Notes: generated by a model not told the origin, from the sequence alone. A stretch of DNA of 64,000 bases from Clostridia bacterium (GCA_017436255.1 JAFSDK010000034.1:1-64000); one strand, 5' to 3'; positions 43,428 to 52,198 are shown, counted from the first letter of the stretch. Translations and numbers: made by a program.

Positions 43428-45842
43428 CTAAATAATTGATTCAGGGTTAATATCAATTGTAATTGATGTGCACCTAGGTAGGTTAATTTCGGTTGCTTTT
43501 TTAATAAGTGATCGTACACGCTTACTGTTTTTACACTTAATAAGCAATTTGTATTTATACTTATTATTAATTTTAGGCATTATTGCAGCGGTCGGTCCTA
43601 ATATGATAAGTTTAGTATCGGCATATTCATCGCCAACTAAATCTTTTATACGTCCTAAAATTTGCCTTGAGACTTCATGTGAGGTGTTTTGCGAAGGTGA
43701 CTGAACACTTATACACACAATATCACAATACGGCGGATAGGTCATAATCTGACGTATTTTTATTTCACTATCATAGAACGCCTCATAGTCTTGCTTTTGT
43801 GCCAAATAAATAATATTATTATCGGGATTTAAGGATTGTATAATAGCCTTACCGTTTTTATCGCCTCTGCCTGCCCTGCCGACCACTTGAGTAAGTAGTG
43901 AAAAGGTGCGTTCGGCACTTTTATAATCTTCTTGGTTTTCGGCTCTATCAGCGCCAATTACGCCAACGACCGTAACGTTAGGAAAATCAAGACCCTTTGC
44001 AACCATCTGGGTGCCAAGCATTATATCGTATTTACCCTGTGCAAAATCGGTAAGATATTTTGAATATGAATCTTTCGACGTAGTGCTATCAGCATCAATA
44101 CGCAAAATTCTGGCATTTGGAAATAGCATTTGCAGCTCTTCTTCAACTTTTTGCGTACCTGCACCCAAAAACTTCATATGTGATTCCCCACACTCAGGGC
44201 ATTTATCGGTTACGGGTTGACTATATCCGCAATAATGACACATAACCCTGCGATTAGCCGAATGATACGTGAGCGAAACGCTACAGTTAGGACAGGTTAA
44301 TGCGCTACCGCAAGCCATACATGATATATAAGTATTATGCCCACGGCGATTAAGTAATACTATTGCTTGATTCGAGCAACTTAAAGCAGCATCAATTTCA
44401 TTATAAAGTTCACCGCTAATTACGCCACTATTGCCAGACTGTATTTCGTTGCGCATATCGACAATACTTGTCTCAGGCAATTTAGCATTACCGTAGCGAT
44501 TTTTAATAGTAAATAATTTATACTTGCCGTTTAGCGCAGAGGTATAGGTTTCAACCGATGGTGTAGCGGATGCCATAACAAATAATGCGTTATGATATTT
44601 AGCCCTGAAACGAGCAATATCTCTTGTATGAAAACGTGGTGACTGTTCGGATTTGTAGGTATGCTCCTGCTCCTCATCCATTATAATAAGTCCTATATTT
44701 TCACTAGGTGCAAATATGGCTGAACGTGTGCCAATAGCGATAAGTGCATCACCGTTTTTAACACGCTTCCACTCGTCCATTCTCTGTCCGAGTGACATAG
44801 CGCTATGAAATACAGCAATATTCTTTCCATAACGCGAAGTAAAAATAGATACCGTCTGCGGCGTTAAGGAAATTTCAGGCACCATAATTATGACGCTTTT
44901 GCCTGCCGAAATAACCTTGTCAACAAGTTTTAAAAATACCTGCGTTTTACCGCTGCCCGTAACTCCGTAAAGTAGTGCGGCGGTACCTGTGTTTAAAGAT
45001 TCTTCTAAACCTTTATAGGCATTTTCTTGTTCATCGGTGAGTTTAATAGGTGTAGGCACACCCTCACTGTTGTAGGATATGGGCATACGGAATACTTCCT
45101 TTTGGAAATACTCGGCAACACCTTTTGAAACAAGCGCATCTATAACCGAAGCGGTAGCACCCGAGTGATAGCAAATGTCCTTAACCGAAGCATCTGCGTG
45201 TTCTAAAATGCACTCTGCCACGCCTTTTTGCTTTTCGGTAAGTTTATAACCTGACAGGTCGCTTACAAGAGGACGAACCGATTTTAACATCATATCGTTC
45301 ATTTTACGAACGGCATTACTGTGACGGATGACAACACCGTCACGCTCTAACTCTGCAAGTGTTTTTAATGAGTTATCGCCAAATGCTTTTGTTATAATTT
45401 CGGCAGTTACATCCCTTGTTGCATTTTTAATCAGGTCGCATATTTTTTGTTTTTCTTCACTTAACTCAGTGTTCAGGTCATTAACTTTATAATACTCAAC
45501 AACCTTTAGTGATACACCCGTAGGTAAAACGGCATTTATTGCATCAAAATAAGTACAATAGAGTGTTTCATGTAACCAGGTACACAGTTTTAGCATTTCG
45601 TCGTTTAATATAGGAGTAGCATCGGCTACTGATAAAACCGACTTTAGTTCTACAACAGTATCGCAATTAGAAATTGATAACACCAAACCTTGCCGTTTTG
45701 TATTACCCTTACCAAAGGGTACCACAACACGACAACCGGGTTTGCATACGTCTATTAAATTTTCGGGCACTATGTAATCATACGGTTTATCAAAACTAAA
45801 AGCAGTTTTTTCGATGATTACGCTTGCGGTCATACGACCCAC
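43428..45842 (-). CDS. priA: Primosomal replication restart helicase PriA
   Basis: Helicase that reloads the replisome at stalled forks, about 804 residues. GTG 45842 lies six bases after GGAGGTG; ATG 45833 is possible but is too far from that site. The N-terminal 3'-DNA-binding region includes KPYDYIVPENLIDVCKPGCR. Helicase motifs are LLYGVTGSGKTQVFLKLV, IIMDEEQEHTYKSEQSP and MVAKGLDFPNVTVV. The zinc-binding block reads CMACGSALTCPNCSVSL, then CHYCGYSQPVTDKCPECG. It follows rpoZ by 26 bases. Confidence 0.95.
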   Translation of the reverse strand: MGRMTASVIIEKTAFSFDKPYDYIVPENLIDVCKPGCRVVVPFGKGNTKRQGLVLSISNCDTVVELKSVLSVADATPILNDEMLKLCTWLHETLYCTYFDAINAVLPTGVSLKVVEYYKVNDLNTELSEEKQKICDLIKNATRDVTAEIITKAFGDNSLKTLAELERDGVVIRHSNAVRKMNDMMLKSVRPLVSDLSGYKLTEKQKGVAECILEHADASVKDICYHSGATASVIDALVSKGVAEYFQKEVFRMPISYNSEGVPTPIKLTDEQENAYKGLEESLNTGTAALLYGVTGSGKTQVFLKLVDKVISAGKSVIIMVPEISLTPQTVSIFTSRYGKNIAVFHSAMSLGQRMDEWKRVKNGDALIAIGTRSAIFAPSENIGLIIMDEEQEHTYKSEQSPRFHTRDIARFRAKYHNALFVMASATPSVETYTSALNGKYKLFTIKNRYGNAKLPETSIVDMRNEIQSGNSGVISGELYNEIDAALSCSNQAIVLLNRRGHNTYISCMACGSALTCPNCSVSLTYHSANRRVMCHYCGYSQPVTDKCPECGESHMKFLGAGTQKVEEELQMLFPNARILRIDADSTTSKDSYSKYLTDFAQGKYDIMLGTQMVAKGLDFPNVTVVGVIGADRAENQEDYKSAERTFSLLTQVVGRAGRGDKNGKAIIQSLNPDNNIIYLAQKQDYEAFYDSEIKIRQIMTYPPYCDIVCISVQSPSQNTSHEVSRQILGRIKDLVGDEYADTKLIILGPTAAIMPKINNKYKYKLLIKCKNSKRVRSLIKKATEINLPRCTSITIDINPESII

Positions 45843-45868
45843 GGCAAGCACCTCCGAAACAAAAAATA

Positions 45869-46048
45869 CTAGTCGTCAATTTCGCTTGCAATCTTATTGA
45901 TAGCAAGACTAACGGGTTTTTCAATAATGATTTCGCCCTTTTCTGCGGCATCTTCAGAAATCTCTCTTGCGGTCTGTGCAATATCAAGTACGAGTTTATA
46001 GCGATTGTCACAGTTGTTTATAAGTTTACCAATTGCGGGATTTAACAT
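45869..46048 (-). CDS. rpoZ: RNA polymerase omega subunit
   Basis: Smallest core subunit of RNA polymerase, 59 residues. The N-terminus [20 protein letters not shown] matches the conserved omega region, followed by LDIAQTAREISEDA and the KPVSLAINKIASEID end. It overlaps gmk by seven bases and lies upstream of priA, the usual gmk-rpoZ-priA order. A different open frame covering the same bases has no ribosome binding site and is not a gene. Confidence 0.94.
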   Translation of the reverse strand: MLNPAIGKLINNCDNRYKLVLDIAQTAREISEDAAEKGEIIIEKPVSLAINKIASEIDD

Positions 46049-46650
46049 TTTTCAAGCACCTCATCAATAATTTGTTTTTGTCTGTTTATTCTCAATCTCT
46101 CGCTTAAAATAATTGAGAGAAGATCATCAATAGCTTCGTCGATTACGTCGTTTACTACTATATAATCATATTCCTTGGCACGTGCAATTTCACTTAGCGC
46201 CGCAGTTAGTCGTTTATTAACCAACTCTTCAGTTTCGGTACCACGACCGCTAAGTCGTTTTTTTAACACCTCAAACGAGGGTGGCATTATAAAAATGCTG
46301 ATAGCCTCAGGCATTTTTTCTCTAACCTGTGCCGCACCGTTAACGTCGATTTCTAAAATCATATCATTACCATTTGCAAGACACTCTTCAACGGGTGCCT
46401 TAGGTGTTCCGTAATAGTTGCCAACAAAAACGTTATGCTCAAGTAACATATCGTTTTTAAGCATTTCTTCAAACTCATCACGCGAGATGAAGTGATACTT
46501 TTCTCCCTCAACCTCACCAACACGCATATCTCTTGTGATAGACGAAATAGAGAGTTTTATTTCGGGGTGTTTTTTTAATGCACCCTGCATAATTGTGTCT
46601 TTGCCCGAGCCCGACGGACCCGATATAATAAATAACTTTCCCCTATTCAT
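46042..46650 (-). CDS. gmk: Guanylate kinase
   Basis: Phosphorylates GMP to GDP, 202 residues. P-loop [17 protein letters not shown]; the GMP-binding part is [21 protein letters not shown] and [19 protein letters not shown]; the lid region is [17 protein letters not shown]. It overlaps remA and rpoZ at its ends. In Gram-positive bacteria this step is a target of the alarmone ppGpp. Confidence 0.97.
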   Translation of the reverse strand: MNRGKLFIISGPSGSGKDTIMQGALKKHPEIKLSISSITRDMRVGEVEGEKYHFISRDEFEEMLKNDMLLEHNVFVGNYYGTPKAPVEECLANGNDMILEIDVNGAAQVREKMPEAISIFIMPPSFEVLKKRLSGRGTETEELVNKRLTAALSEIARAKEYDYIVVNDVIDEAIDDLLSIILSERLRINRQKQIIDEVLEKC

Positions 46651-46912
46651 CTAAAATCTCCTCTTCATCATCCGCATCTTCTTCATTGAGGCGGTTTGCC
46701 ACGGTTTCAGCCTGCAGATAGGTTAAAATTATATGGTCACAGTCGGTTATAATAACGGCGCGCGTGCGTCTGCCGTGTGTGGCATCAATTAGGGTGCCCC
46801 TCTCTTTAGCATCCTGCACAATACGTTTAATAGGTGCCGATTCGGGACTGACTATAGCTACCATACGATCGGCTGATACCAGATTACCAAAACCTATGTT
46901 TATCAGTTTCAT
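46643..46912 (-). CDS. remA: RemA/DUF370 family DNA-binding regulator
   Basis: Short regulator of 89 residues from ATG 46912. The sequence [20 protein letters not shown], then [21 protein letters not shown] and [15 protein letters not shown], is the conserved RemA/YlzA pattern. In Bacillus it activates matrix and osmoprotectant genes by wrapping DNA. An acidic C-terminal tail ([13 protein letters not shown]) extends beyond the usual end. It lies in the standard yicC-remA-gmk order. Confidence 0.93.
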   Translation of the reverse strand: MKLINIGFGNLVSADRMVAIVSPESAPIKRIVQDAKERGTLIDATHGRRTRAVIITDCDHIILTYLQAETVANRLNEEDADDEEEILDE

Positions 46913-46923
46913 AACGTTTCCTC

Positions 46924-47802
46924 TTATTCTATGTTCTGCACCTGTTCGCGCATTTTTTCGATTTCTGCCTTTATATCGACAACGCATCTTGTAATTTCAA
47001 CATCCTGCGCCTTTGAGCCGATAGTGTTGGTTTCACGGTTCATTTCTTGAACGATAAAATCGAGTTTTCTACCAACCGCATCATCGGTTTTAAGAAGGTC
47101 ACAGAGTTGACCGATATGACTGCGCAATCTTACAGTTTCTTCGGCTACGGCTACCTTATCGGCAAAGATTGCCGTTTCGGTTAAGATTCGCTGCTCGTCC
47201 ACCTGAGCCGACTCAAGCAGTTCTCTGATTTTTTGCTCAATACGTTCACGATAGAGTTTAACCGTTTCAGGTGAGCGTGTTTCAATGAAAGCAACCTTAT
47301 CAAGAATAAATGCCACTCTGTTTTCAATGTCGGTCTTTAATCTTTCGCCCTCAACCTCACGCATATTTATAAACGCTTCAACCGCTTCTTTTGCAGTTTC
47401 CAAAACTGCCTCGGTTACCGCCTCTTCATCAAGGGCGTTACGCTTTATGTAAAAAACGTCGTTATTTGCAGCGACGGTAGAAACCTTAATGTCATTTTTA
47501 ATGTGGTATTTTTTAGAAAGTTTTTTTAGTGCGGTAATATAGGATGATGCAAACTCATCATTAATTTCAACTGTAGTTTGGTTGGCATCGACAAATTCAA
47601 TTGAAACGTACATCTCAATTTTACCGCGTGTGATTTTCTGCTGACAAAAACTCTTTAACTTTTCGTCAAGAAATGAACAGTTGCGAGGTGTTCTGACAGT
47701 GAACTCAAAATACCTGTGATTTACCGATTTCATTTCAACAGTAACGTTAAAGTTGCCTATGCTTTTGACAGCCCTGCCGAAGCCGGTCATACTTTTAATC
47801 AT
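46924..47802 (-). CDS. yicC: YicC/YloC family endoribonuclease
   Basis: Member of the YicC family, shown in Escherichia coli to be an endoribonuclease, 292 residues. The N-terminus [20 protein letters not shown] begins at ATG 47802 after GGAG; the open frame extends 14 codons further without a ribosome binding site. The C-terminal DUF1732 region has [20 protein letters not shown] and [20 protein letters not shown]. First gene of the long run to rsgA. Confidence 0.95.
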   Translation of the reverse strand: MIKSMTGFGRAVKSIGNFNVTVEMKSVNHRYFEFTVRTPRNCSFLDEKLKSFCQQKITRGKIEMYVSIEFVDANQTTVEINDEFASSYITALKKLSKKYHIKNDIKVSTVAANNDVFYIKRNALDEEAVTEAVLETAKEAVEAFINMREVEGERLKTDIENRVAFILDKVAFIETRSPETVKLYRERIEQKIRELLESAQVDEQRILTETAIFADKVAVAEETVRLRSHIGQLCDLLKTDDAVGRKLDFIVQEMNRETNTIGSKAQDVEITRCVVDIKAEIEKMREQVQNIE

Positions 47803-47928
47803 ATTGATATCTCCTAACGGACATAATAATCCACAATATTTCATAATATTTTACCAAATTATATGCATATATGTCAACCTTTAAGGCTAACTTGTAACCT
47901 TTTTTTAACATTTAAAAGTAAAAACTAC

Positions 47929-47957
47929 TTGACAATCGGTAAAGTTTAATTTATAAT
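47929..47957 (+). promoter_or_regulatory. Promoter of tRNA-Thr
   Basis: Consensus TTGACA (47929-47934) and TATAAT (47952-47957) with a 17-base spacer, 20 bases before the tRNA. Confidence 0.88.
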
Positions 47958-47976
47958 AATTTGCGTTGTGACAAAC

Positions 47977-48051
<75 letters not shown>

Positions 48052-48052
<1 letters not shown>

Positions 48053-48085
48053 AAAATCCCGTTCACGAAAGTGGGCGGGATTTTT
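48052..48085 (+). terminator. Terminator of tRNA-Thr
   Basis: AAAAATCCCG pairs with CGGGATTTTT around an inner CAC-GAAA-GTG hairpin, directly after the tRNA CCA end. Confidence 0.85.
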
Positions 48086-48164
48086 ACTTCTTACTTATTA
48101 CCTCTTCACTCTTACCTCAACCAAAAGTCCTTACGGGATTTTTGGGAAGTAATAAGTAAGAAGT
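48086..48164. repeat. Inverted repeat downstream of tRNA-Thr
   Basis: ACTTCTTACTTATTAC (48086-48101) has its exact reverse complement at 48149-48164, separated by 47 bases. The right arm continues into low-complexity AATAAG/AATAGG units. No gene inside. Confidence 0.7.
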
Positions 48165-48179
48165 AATAGGTAATAAGTA

Positions 48180-48208
48180 TTGCTCCTCCGCCGCTTTTAT
48201 GCTATAAT
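48180..48208 (+). promoter_or_regulatory. Promoter-like module, copy 1 of a dispersed repeat
   Basis: TTGCTC (48180-48185) and TATAAT (48203-48208, with an upstream TG-like extended -10) are 17 bases apart. The sequence CTCCGCCGCTTTTAT in the spacer recurs at 50100-50114. It would drive the lipoprotein gene that follows. Confidence 0.55.
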
Positions 48209-48228
48209 AAACCCAAGGCGGTGATAAA

Positions 48229-48675
48229 ATGAAAAAAATTCTTTTTATTTTGATGACTGTTGTTTTGGTTTTAGTATGCTGTTCTTGTGGTGAAAGTAAT
48301 GCTTTTGAAGAAGGTAATCTTTTATATGATTTGGGCGCTAAATCTTTTGAGGATATAGAAAAGGTTGAGTTTTTATATGAAGAATGTCAAGGCGATTATG
48401 AGGACAAACTTGTAATTACTCAAAAGAAGGACATAGAACTTCTTTTAGATTATAAATATTCTTCCGATTATCCTAGCGATAAGTTACATGAATTATTTAT
48501 ATATCCAACTAATAGCATTTATGTAACGATTAACAATGTTCAGTACCAATTATATTTAGGTGCTGATGGCAGTTTGACAACTGTCCCGGGAAGTAAATCG
48601 TGGACATATAAAGCAGAACAAGATAAAGGCATTACAAATTCGGTTTGGGAAGAATTTATTCAAAAATATCAGTAA
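48229..48675 (+). CDS. Small secreted lipoprotein of unknown function
   Basis: Product of 148 residues. A lipoprotein signal peptide, MKKILFILMTVVLVLVCCSC, has the likely modified cysteine at about residue 18-20. The mature part is acidic (AFEEGNLLYDLGAKSFEDIE) and has alternating Tyr/Leu strands, ending in an SKSWTYKAEQDKG segment. No family is recognised. GGCGGTGATAAA precedes the ATG. It lies in the accessory stretch next to tRNA-Thr, between repeats and an IS element. Confidence 0.75.
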   Translation: MKKILFILMTVVLVLVCCSCGESNAFEEGNLLYDLGAKSFEDIEKVEFLYEECQGDYEDKLVITQKKDIELLLDYKYSSDYPSDKLHELFIYPTNSIYVTINNVQYQLYLGADGSLTTVPGSKSWTYKAEQDKGITNSVWEEFIQKYQ

Positions 48676-48733
48676 TTATTATAAGAAAATCAAGTTTTTA
48701 AACCGATTCCATTTTGAGTGTCGGTCCCAAACG

Positions 48734-48764
48734 AAAATCCGTTCTCGTAAGAGGACGGATTTTT
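48734..48764 (+). terminator. Terminator after the first island lipoprotein
   Basis: AAAATCCGTTCTC and GAGGACGGATTTT around GTAA with a T tail. A second copy of the left arm, inverted (ACGAGAACGGATTTT), lies at 48801-48815. Confidence 0.75.
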
Positions 48765-48773
48765 GTTTGTATT

Positions 48774-48837
48774 CTCTATTCATTTTTCATCATTCATTAA
48801 ACGAGAACGGATTTTCAAATGAATAATGAATAGTGAA
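48774..48837. repeat. Low-complexity inverted repeat left of the IS element
   Basis: CTATTCATT-type units on the left and AATGAATAATGAATAG on the right flank the inverted ACGAGAACGGATTTT copy. It is similar in style to the repeat at 48086-48164 and to 50075-50093 on the other side of the IS element. Confidence 0.5.
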
Positions 48838-48911
48838 GCCTCGAAAGTTGTATAGTAAAAGTGGACACATTGAAGAGTGAATGGTAAAATACATTCAGAG
48901 AGGTGTTCACA

Positions 48912-49205
48912 ATGAAACGAACTTTCAGTAAAGAATTTAAGGTCAAAGCGTGCGAGTTAGTATTAAAAGACGGGATTAAGCACGCTGTTGTGGCAGAAAA
49001 GATGGGCATTAATAAGATAATGCTCTACCGATGGATCGACGAGTATGAAACTCATGGAGTAGAAGCATTTGTAGGCAAAGGGCATCAGCGTTCGGAAGAT
49101 GCGGAGCTTAGAAAACTTCGCAAAGAAAACGAACGCTTGAAAATGGAGATGGAAATACTAAAAAAAGCAGCGGCATACTTTGCGAAACACCCGGCAGACG
49201 AGTAA
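48912..49205 (+). CDS. IS3-family transposase OrfA
   Basis: Helix-turn-helix protein of 97 residues that binds the IS ends. FSKEFKVKACELVLKDG then IKHAVVAEKMGINKIMLYRW is the DNA-binding domain (about 5-50). A leucine zipper, ELRKLRKENERLKMEMEILK, precedes the end. ATG 48912 is chosen after AGAGAGGTG; a GTG at 48903 lies inside that site. OrfA alone is expected to regulate; the fused product transposes. Confidence 0.92.
   Translation: MKRTFSKEFKVKACELVLKDGIKHAVVAEKMGINKIMLYRWIDEYETHGVEAFVGKGHQRSEDAELRKLRKENERLKMEMEILKKAAAYFAKHPADE
49160..49167 (+). promoter_or_regulatory. Programmed -1 frameshift site of the IS element
   Basis: A AAA AAA G in orfA codons 83-85. After slipping one base back, the frame reads SSGILCETPGRRVKFAKAE and continues without stop into orfB, giving OrfAB. 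This is the usual arrangement in IS3 elements. Confidence 0.75.
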
Positions 49206-49222
49206 AATTCGCAAAAGCGGAG

Positions 49223-50050
49223 TTGAGAGACTACAGAACGAGTAAAGTATGCAAGCTGTTGGGTGTGTCCAGAAGTGAGTATTATCGTATTGTCAGAGAG
49301 CAAGATAATGAAGAAAAAGAACTCGAAAAAACAGTAATTAACTGTTTTGAAAAGCACAAAGGCAATTACGGCAGGATACGAATTCGTAAAGAACTGCTTG
49401 GAAAGGGCATAAATATCAGCGAATACCGTATTGCAAGAATACTTAAGAAGAACGGAATGACCGCTAAAAGTGGTAGAACCGGTAAGCCAAGACCACCTAA
49501 ACCCACAGAACAGCAGTATATAGAAGAAAATCTAATAAAGGACAAATTTAGTATAACCGAAGCAAACTACCTATGGTGTTCAGATATAACCGAGCTCAAG
49601 TGTTACAGAACAAAACTGTATCTTTGTGGAATAATTGATGTGGCTACAAGACGGATAGTTGGCTGGAGTATTGCAAAGAACCAAACTCAACGTTTGGTGC
49701 AAGACGCTTTAAAAATGGCGGTTGGAAGAAATCCAAACAGACCAAAAGACGCTGTATATCATAGTGATAGAGGTTGCCAATATACCGCCAAGAAAACAAA
49801 GCAACTCGTTGAGCGAAACGGTTTCCGTAAGAGTATGTCAAGACCTGGAACACCAAGCGACAATCAACCCATTGAGAGTTTTTGGAAAACGCTCGAATGG
49901 GAGATGACTGATATCAGTCATCTCCCATTCGAAGAAGCTTCAAGAATAATTGTTGATTATATTGAACTTTATTATAATTCAGAAAGACTGCATTCAGGTA
50001 TTGGTTATTACATTCCAAACCAGTTTTTCACTCTTTTATCTGTCCACTAA
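49223..50050 (+). CDS. IS3-family transposase OrfB (DDE integrase domain)
   Basis: Catalytic half of the transposase, 275 residues from a possible TTG; it is more likely made as an OrfAB fusion through the frameshift site. An HTH_21-like segment is ELLGKGINISEYRIARILKK. The rve catalytic core has NYLWCSDITELK (first Asp), AVYHSDRGCQYTA (second Asp) and GTPSDNQPIESFWKTLEWE (Glu). Typical IS150/IS3 length, with no premature stop. Confidence 0.93.
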   Translation: MRDYRTSKVCKLLGVSRSEYYRIVREQDNEEKELEKTVINCFEKHKGNYGRIRIRKELLGKGINISEYRIARILKKNGMTAKSGRTGKPRPPKPTEQQYIEENLIKDKFSITEANYLWCSDITELKCYRTKLYLCGIIDVATRRIVGWSIAKNQTQRLVQDALKMAVGRNPNRPKDAVYHSDRGCQYTAKKTKQLVERNGFRKSMSRPGTPSDNQPIESFWKTLEWEMTDISHLPFEEASRIIVDYIELYYNSERLHSGIGYYIPNQFFTLLSVH

Positions 50051-50093
50051 TCTTGACAAGTTTCCTCTTACGCTGATGAATAATGAATAATTA

Positions 50094-50122
50094 TTGCGTC
50101 TCCGCCGCTTTTATACTATACT
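50094..50122 (+). promoter_or_regulatory. Promoter-like module, copy 2 of a dispersed repeat
   Basis: TTGCGT (50094-50099) and TATACT (50117-50122) are separated by 17 bases. The spacer shares CTCCGCCGCTTTTAT with copy 1. Downstream there is only a short non-coding stretch and a terminator, so it may be a relic. Confidence 0.4.
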
Positions 50123-50151
50123 ACGCACGCATTTAATTACCCTAAAAATTG

Positions 50152-50182
50152 AGGACTACTTCGGTAGTCCTTTTATTTTTTT
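50152..50182 (+). terminator. Strong terminator upstream of the esterase gene
   Basis: AGGACTAC and GTAGTCCT around a TTCG tetraloop, followed by TTTATTTTTTTG. It insulates the esterase unit from the IS element. Confidence 0.88.
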
Positions 50183-50248
50183 GTCACAAAACTAGTCTTG
50201 GAATCGTTATTATTATAAAATTGTAAATTTTAATAACAAGTTTGTAAT

Positions 50249-50277
50249 TTGACTGAGCTAACAATATAAATTACAAT
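50249..50277 (+). promoter_or_regulatory. Sigma-A-like promoter of the esterase unit
   Basis: TTGACT (50249-50254) and TACAAT (50272-50277) with a 17-base spacer, about 70 bases before the start codon. Confidence 0.6.
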
Positions 50278-50299
50278 AAAAATATGATATTTATTGTAA
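50271..50299. promoter_or_regulatory. Palindromic operator candidate at the esterase promoter
   Basis: TTACAATAAA and TTTATTGTAA, a perfect ten-base inverted repeat with a nine-base centre. The left arm overlaps the -10 box, as repressor sites often do. No regulator is assigned. Confidence 0.5.
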
Positions 50300-50345
50300 T
50301 ATAAGCTGAAAATTGTTTACTTTATATACGATTGGAGGATTATAA

Positions 50346-51566
50346 ATGAAAAAATTATTTGCTTTATTTATGTGTTTGGTACTGTGTTTATCTTTTATTG
50401 GTTGCAAGAGCAAAAGTAAAGATATAGATAAAATAACTCCCTCAAAAGCACAATCAAACAGTTCTGAAACTGAAAAAACTGACGTCATACGTCCCGAAAA
50501 GGTAACTAAAATATTCCCATTTGAATCTAAATTACGGTTCCCTTATTTTATACCAGAAAATTTTTACGACTCTAAAAACGGCAATATACTACCCTATCGT
50601 CTTTATGTTCCAAAAGATTATAACGCAAAAAATCAATACCCTGTAATACTTTTCTTGCACGGTGCGGGTGAGATTGGTGTTGACAATCAGTCGCAACTTT
50701 CAAACATAGACCAAATGTTTAAAATTAATGGTGATTTTGCTACACAAGCCATTGTTATTTGTCCGCAATCCAATGAATGGTGGAATTTAGACCGAGAAAT
50801 GTACGGTGACCGAAAAGGTACGCTCGCAAGTGCTATGAACTTGCTAGATGAAATACAAAAAACTTATTCGTGTGACAAAAACCGTATCTACGTAACCGGT
50901 CTTTCTATGGGCGGATATGCCACCTGGAATCTGCTGGAAGAATATGGTGATGTTTTTGCGGCGGGAATTCCAATATGTGGCGGAGGCAATACAAATAACG
51001 CAAGCAAATTAATAGATATACCCATAAGAATTTACCACAGCACCAACGATACTACAGTACCCTTTTCATTATCTCAAAATATGTATGATGCCATTGTAAA
51101 TGCGGGCGGTAAAAAGGTAAAATTGGTAACGCTATATTCTGTAGGTCATAACTCTTGGGATTCTGCCTATTCCGACAGAGATACGTTTAGTTGGCTCTTT
51201 GCTCAAAATAAAGCGAAAAACAAAACGGGGAAATATGAAAAAACGCCGTATTTCAAAATTGTTGCTAAAGATGGAAAGACAGTAATTCAGGATGAGGATG
51301 TAAGATTCCTATTTTATGATGATGCGCTTGTTGGCGCAAAAGACATTACGATTGAGGTTGTTTTAAACAATAGCGGTAAGGAAAAATTGGAAAAACTATA
51401 TAAGGAAAACCAAGGTCGAGAATTTACTGTTTATTGGGCTGACCAAAAATTATATAAATTTACGGTAAACGGTATGCCCATCGATGATACCTTTGCAATG
51501 GTTGGAATTTTTGATTACATAACCGCTAAAAACTTCTGCGAATCATTCGAGGGCATAAAAGGTTAG
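50346..51566 (+). CDS. Secreted lipoprotein esterase (alpha/beta hydrolase, PHB depolymerase-like)
   Basis: Predicted surface-anchored carboxylic-ester hydrolase, 406 residues. The lipoprotein signal is MKKLFALFMCLVLCLSFIGC (Cys20). A Ser/Asp-rich linker is followed by the hydrolase domain, beginning YRLYVPKDYNAKNQYPVILF and LHGAGEIGVDN. The nucleophile elbow is TGLSMGGYATWNL (Ser about 192), the acid is in HSTNDTTVPFSL, and the histidine is in SVGHNSWDSAY. A C-terminal domain of about 120 residues (from FKIVAKDGKTVIQDED) is not recognised. Feruloyl or acetyl-xylan esterases have the same layout; the substrate is not determined. Confidence 0.85.
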   Translation: MKKLFALFMCLVLCLSFIGCKSKSKDIDKITPSKAQSNSSETEKTDVIRPEKVTKIFPFESKLRFPYFIPENFYDSKNGNILPYRLYVPKDYNAKNQYPVILFLHGAGEIGVDNQSQLSNIDQMFKINGDFATQAIVICPQSNEWWNLDREMYGDRKGTLASAMNLLDEIQKTYSCDKNRIYVTGLSMGGYATWNLLEEYGDVFAAGIPICGGGNTNNASKLIDIPIRIYHSTNDTTVPFSLSQNMYDAIVNAGGKKVKLVTLYSVGHNSWDSAYSDRDTFSWLFAQNKAKNKTGKYEKTPYFKIVAKDGKTVIQDEDVRFLFYDDALVGAKDITIEVVLNNSGKEKLEKLYKENQGREFTVYWADQKLYKFTVNGMPIDDTFAMVGIFDYITAKNFCESFEGIKG

Positions 51567-51577
51567 GAGAATAAGCT

Positions 51578-52174
51578 ATGAAAAAAATATTTGCTGTTTT
51601 TATGTGTTTGGTACTGTGTTTTTCTTTCGCTGGTTGCAATAATTACGGGAAAATCAATGAGGATAAGGCCGTTTTTCAGAAAGTTTTACACAAGCAACAA
51701 AACTTCTTTTATAAAAGTTTAGTGACTGATGAAATAATTGAAGATAATTTAGATAATTTTTCTTTTAATGCTTCAGACAATGCCTTAATTAGTTTCACTC
51801 CGGAATCATATACCTATGTTGATTTTGATTTTGATAATGTAGAAGAAATGGTGATTAACTCTATGGAGCTTGATTATTATCTTGTACTGCGTTATTGTGA
51901 TGATAAAGTATACGGTTATATCGTTGGAGTAAGAAGTATTATTGATTTAAGAACTGATGGAAGTTTTATGACAAGTAGCAGCGCCGCTGTAAATTCAATA
52001 AGCAATTTGTCGTTTTCCGGCACATCTTTTGAGATTAAACACAAAGCAAATGAAAACGATTTCGATAACGAATATTTATTAAATGGTAAAACTTCGAACA
52101 AAGAAACTGTTAAAAAATATTTCAGTGATTGGGATAAAAACACAACCAAAGTTTCTTGGACACAAATCAATTGA
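51578..52174 (+). CDS. Secreted lipoprotein of unknown function
   Basis: Product of 198 residues. Its signal peptide, MKKIFAVFMCLVLCFSFAGC, is almost the same as that of the esterase gene 11 bases upstream, including a 23-base identical DNA stretch (50367-50389 and 51599-51621). The mature part is acidic, with FNASDNALISFTPESYTYVD and a final KKYFSDWDKNTTKVSWTQIN. No family is recognised. AGGAGAATAAGCT precedes the ATG. Cotranscription with the esterase is likely. Confidence 0.75.
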   Translation: MKKIFAVFMCLVLCFSFAGCNNYGKINEDKAVFQKVLHKQQNFFYKSLVTDEIIEDNLDNFSFNASDNALISFTPESYTYVDFDFDNVEEMVINSMELDYYLVLRYCDDKVYGYIVGVRSIIDLRTDGSFMTSSSAAVNSISNLSFSGTSFEIKHKANENDFDNEYLLNGKTSNKETVKKYFSDWDKNTTKVSWTQIN

Positions 52175-52198
52175 CAATAAATCAAAAGCGGTGATGAT

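Larger units (their letters stand above)
48849..50058 (+). mobile_element. IS3-family insertion sequence, complete
   Basis: About 1210 bases with imperfect terminal inverted repeats: left end TGTATAGTAAAAGTGGACA, right end reverse complement TGTCAAGATTAGTGGACA. Both ends are flanked by AGT (48846-48848 and 50059-50061), a 3-bp target duplication as expected for IS3. It encodes orfA and orfB in different frames with an A7G slippery site between. The inverted repeats and target duplication are intact, so the element looks recent and possibly active. Confidence 0.88.

Noticed and set aside
45796..46011. 71-residue open frame between priA and gmk
   Set aside because: It is in another frame over rpoZ, lacks a ribosome binding site, and rpoZ is clearly recognisable in the correct frame.
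48086..48180. Possible CRISPR-like repeats (AATAAG units)
   Set aside because: The units are degenerate and low complexity, with no constant-length spacers and no cas genes in the window.
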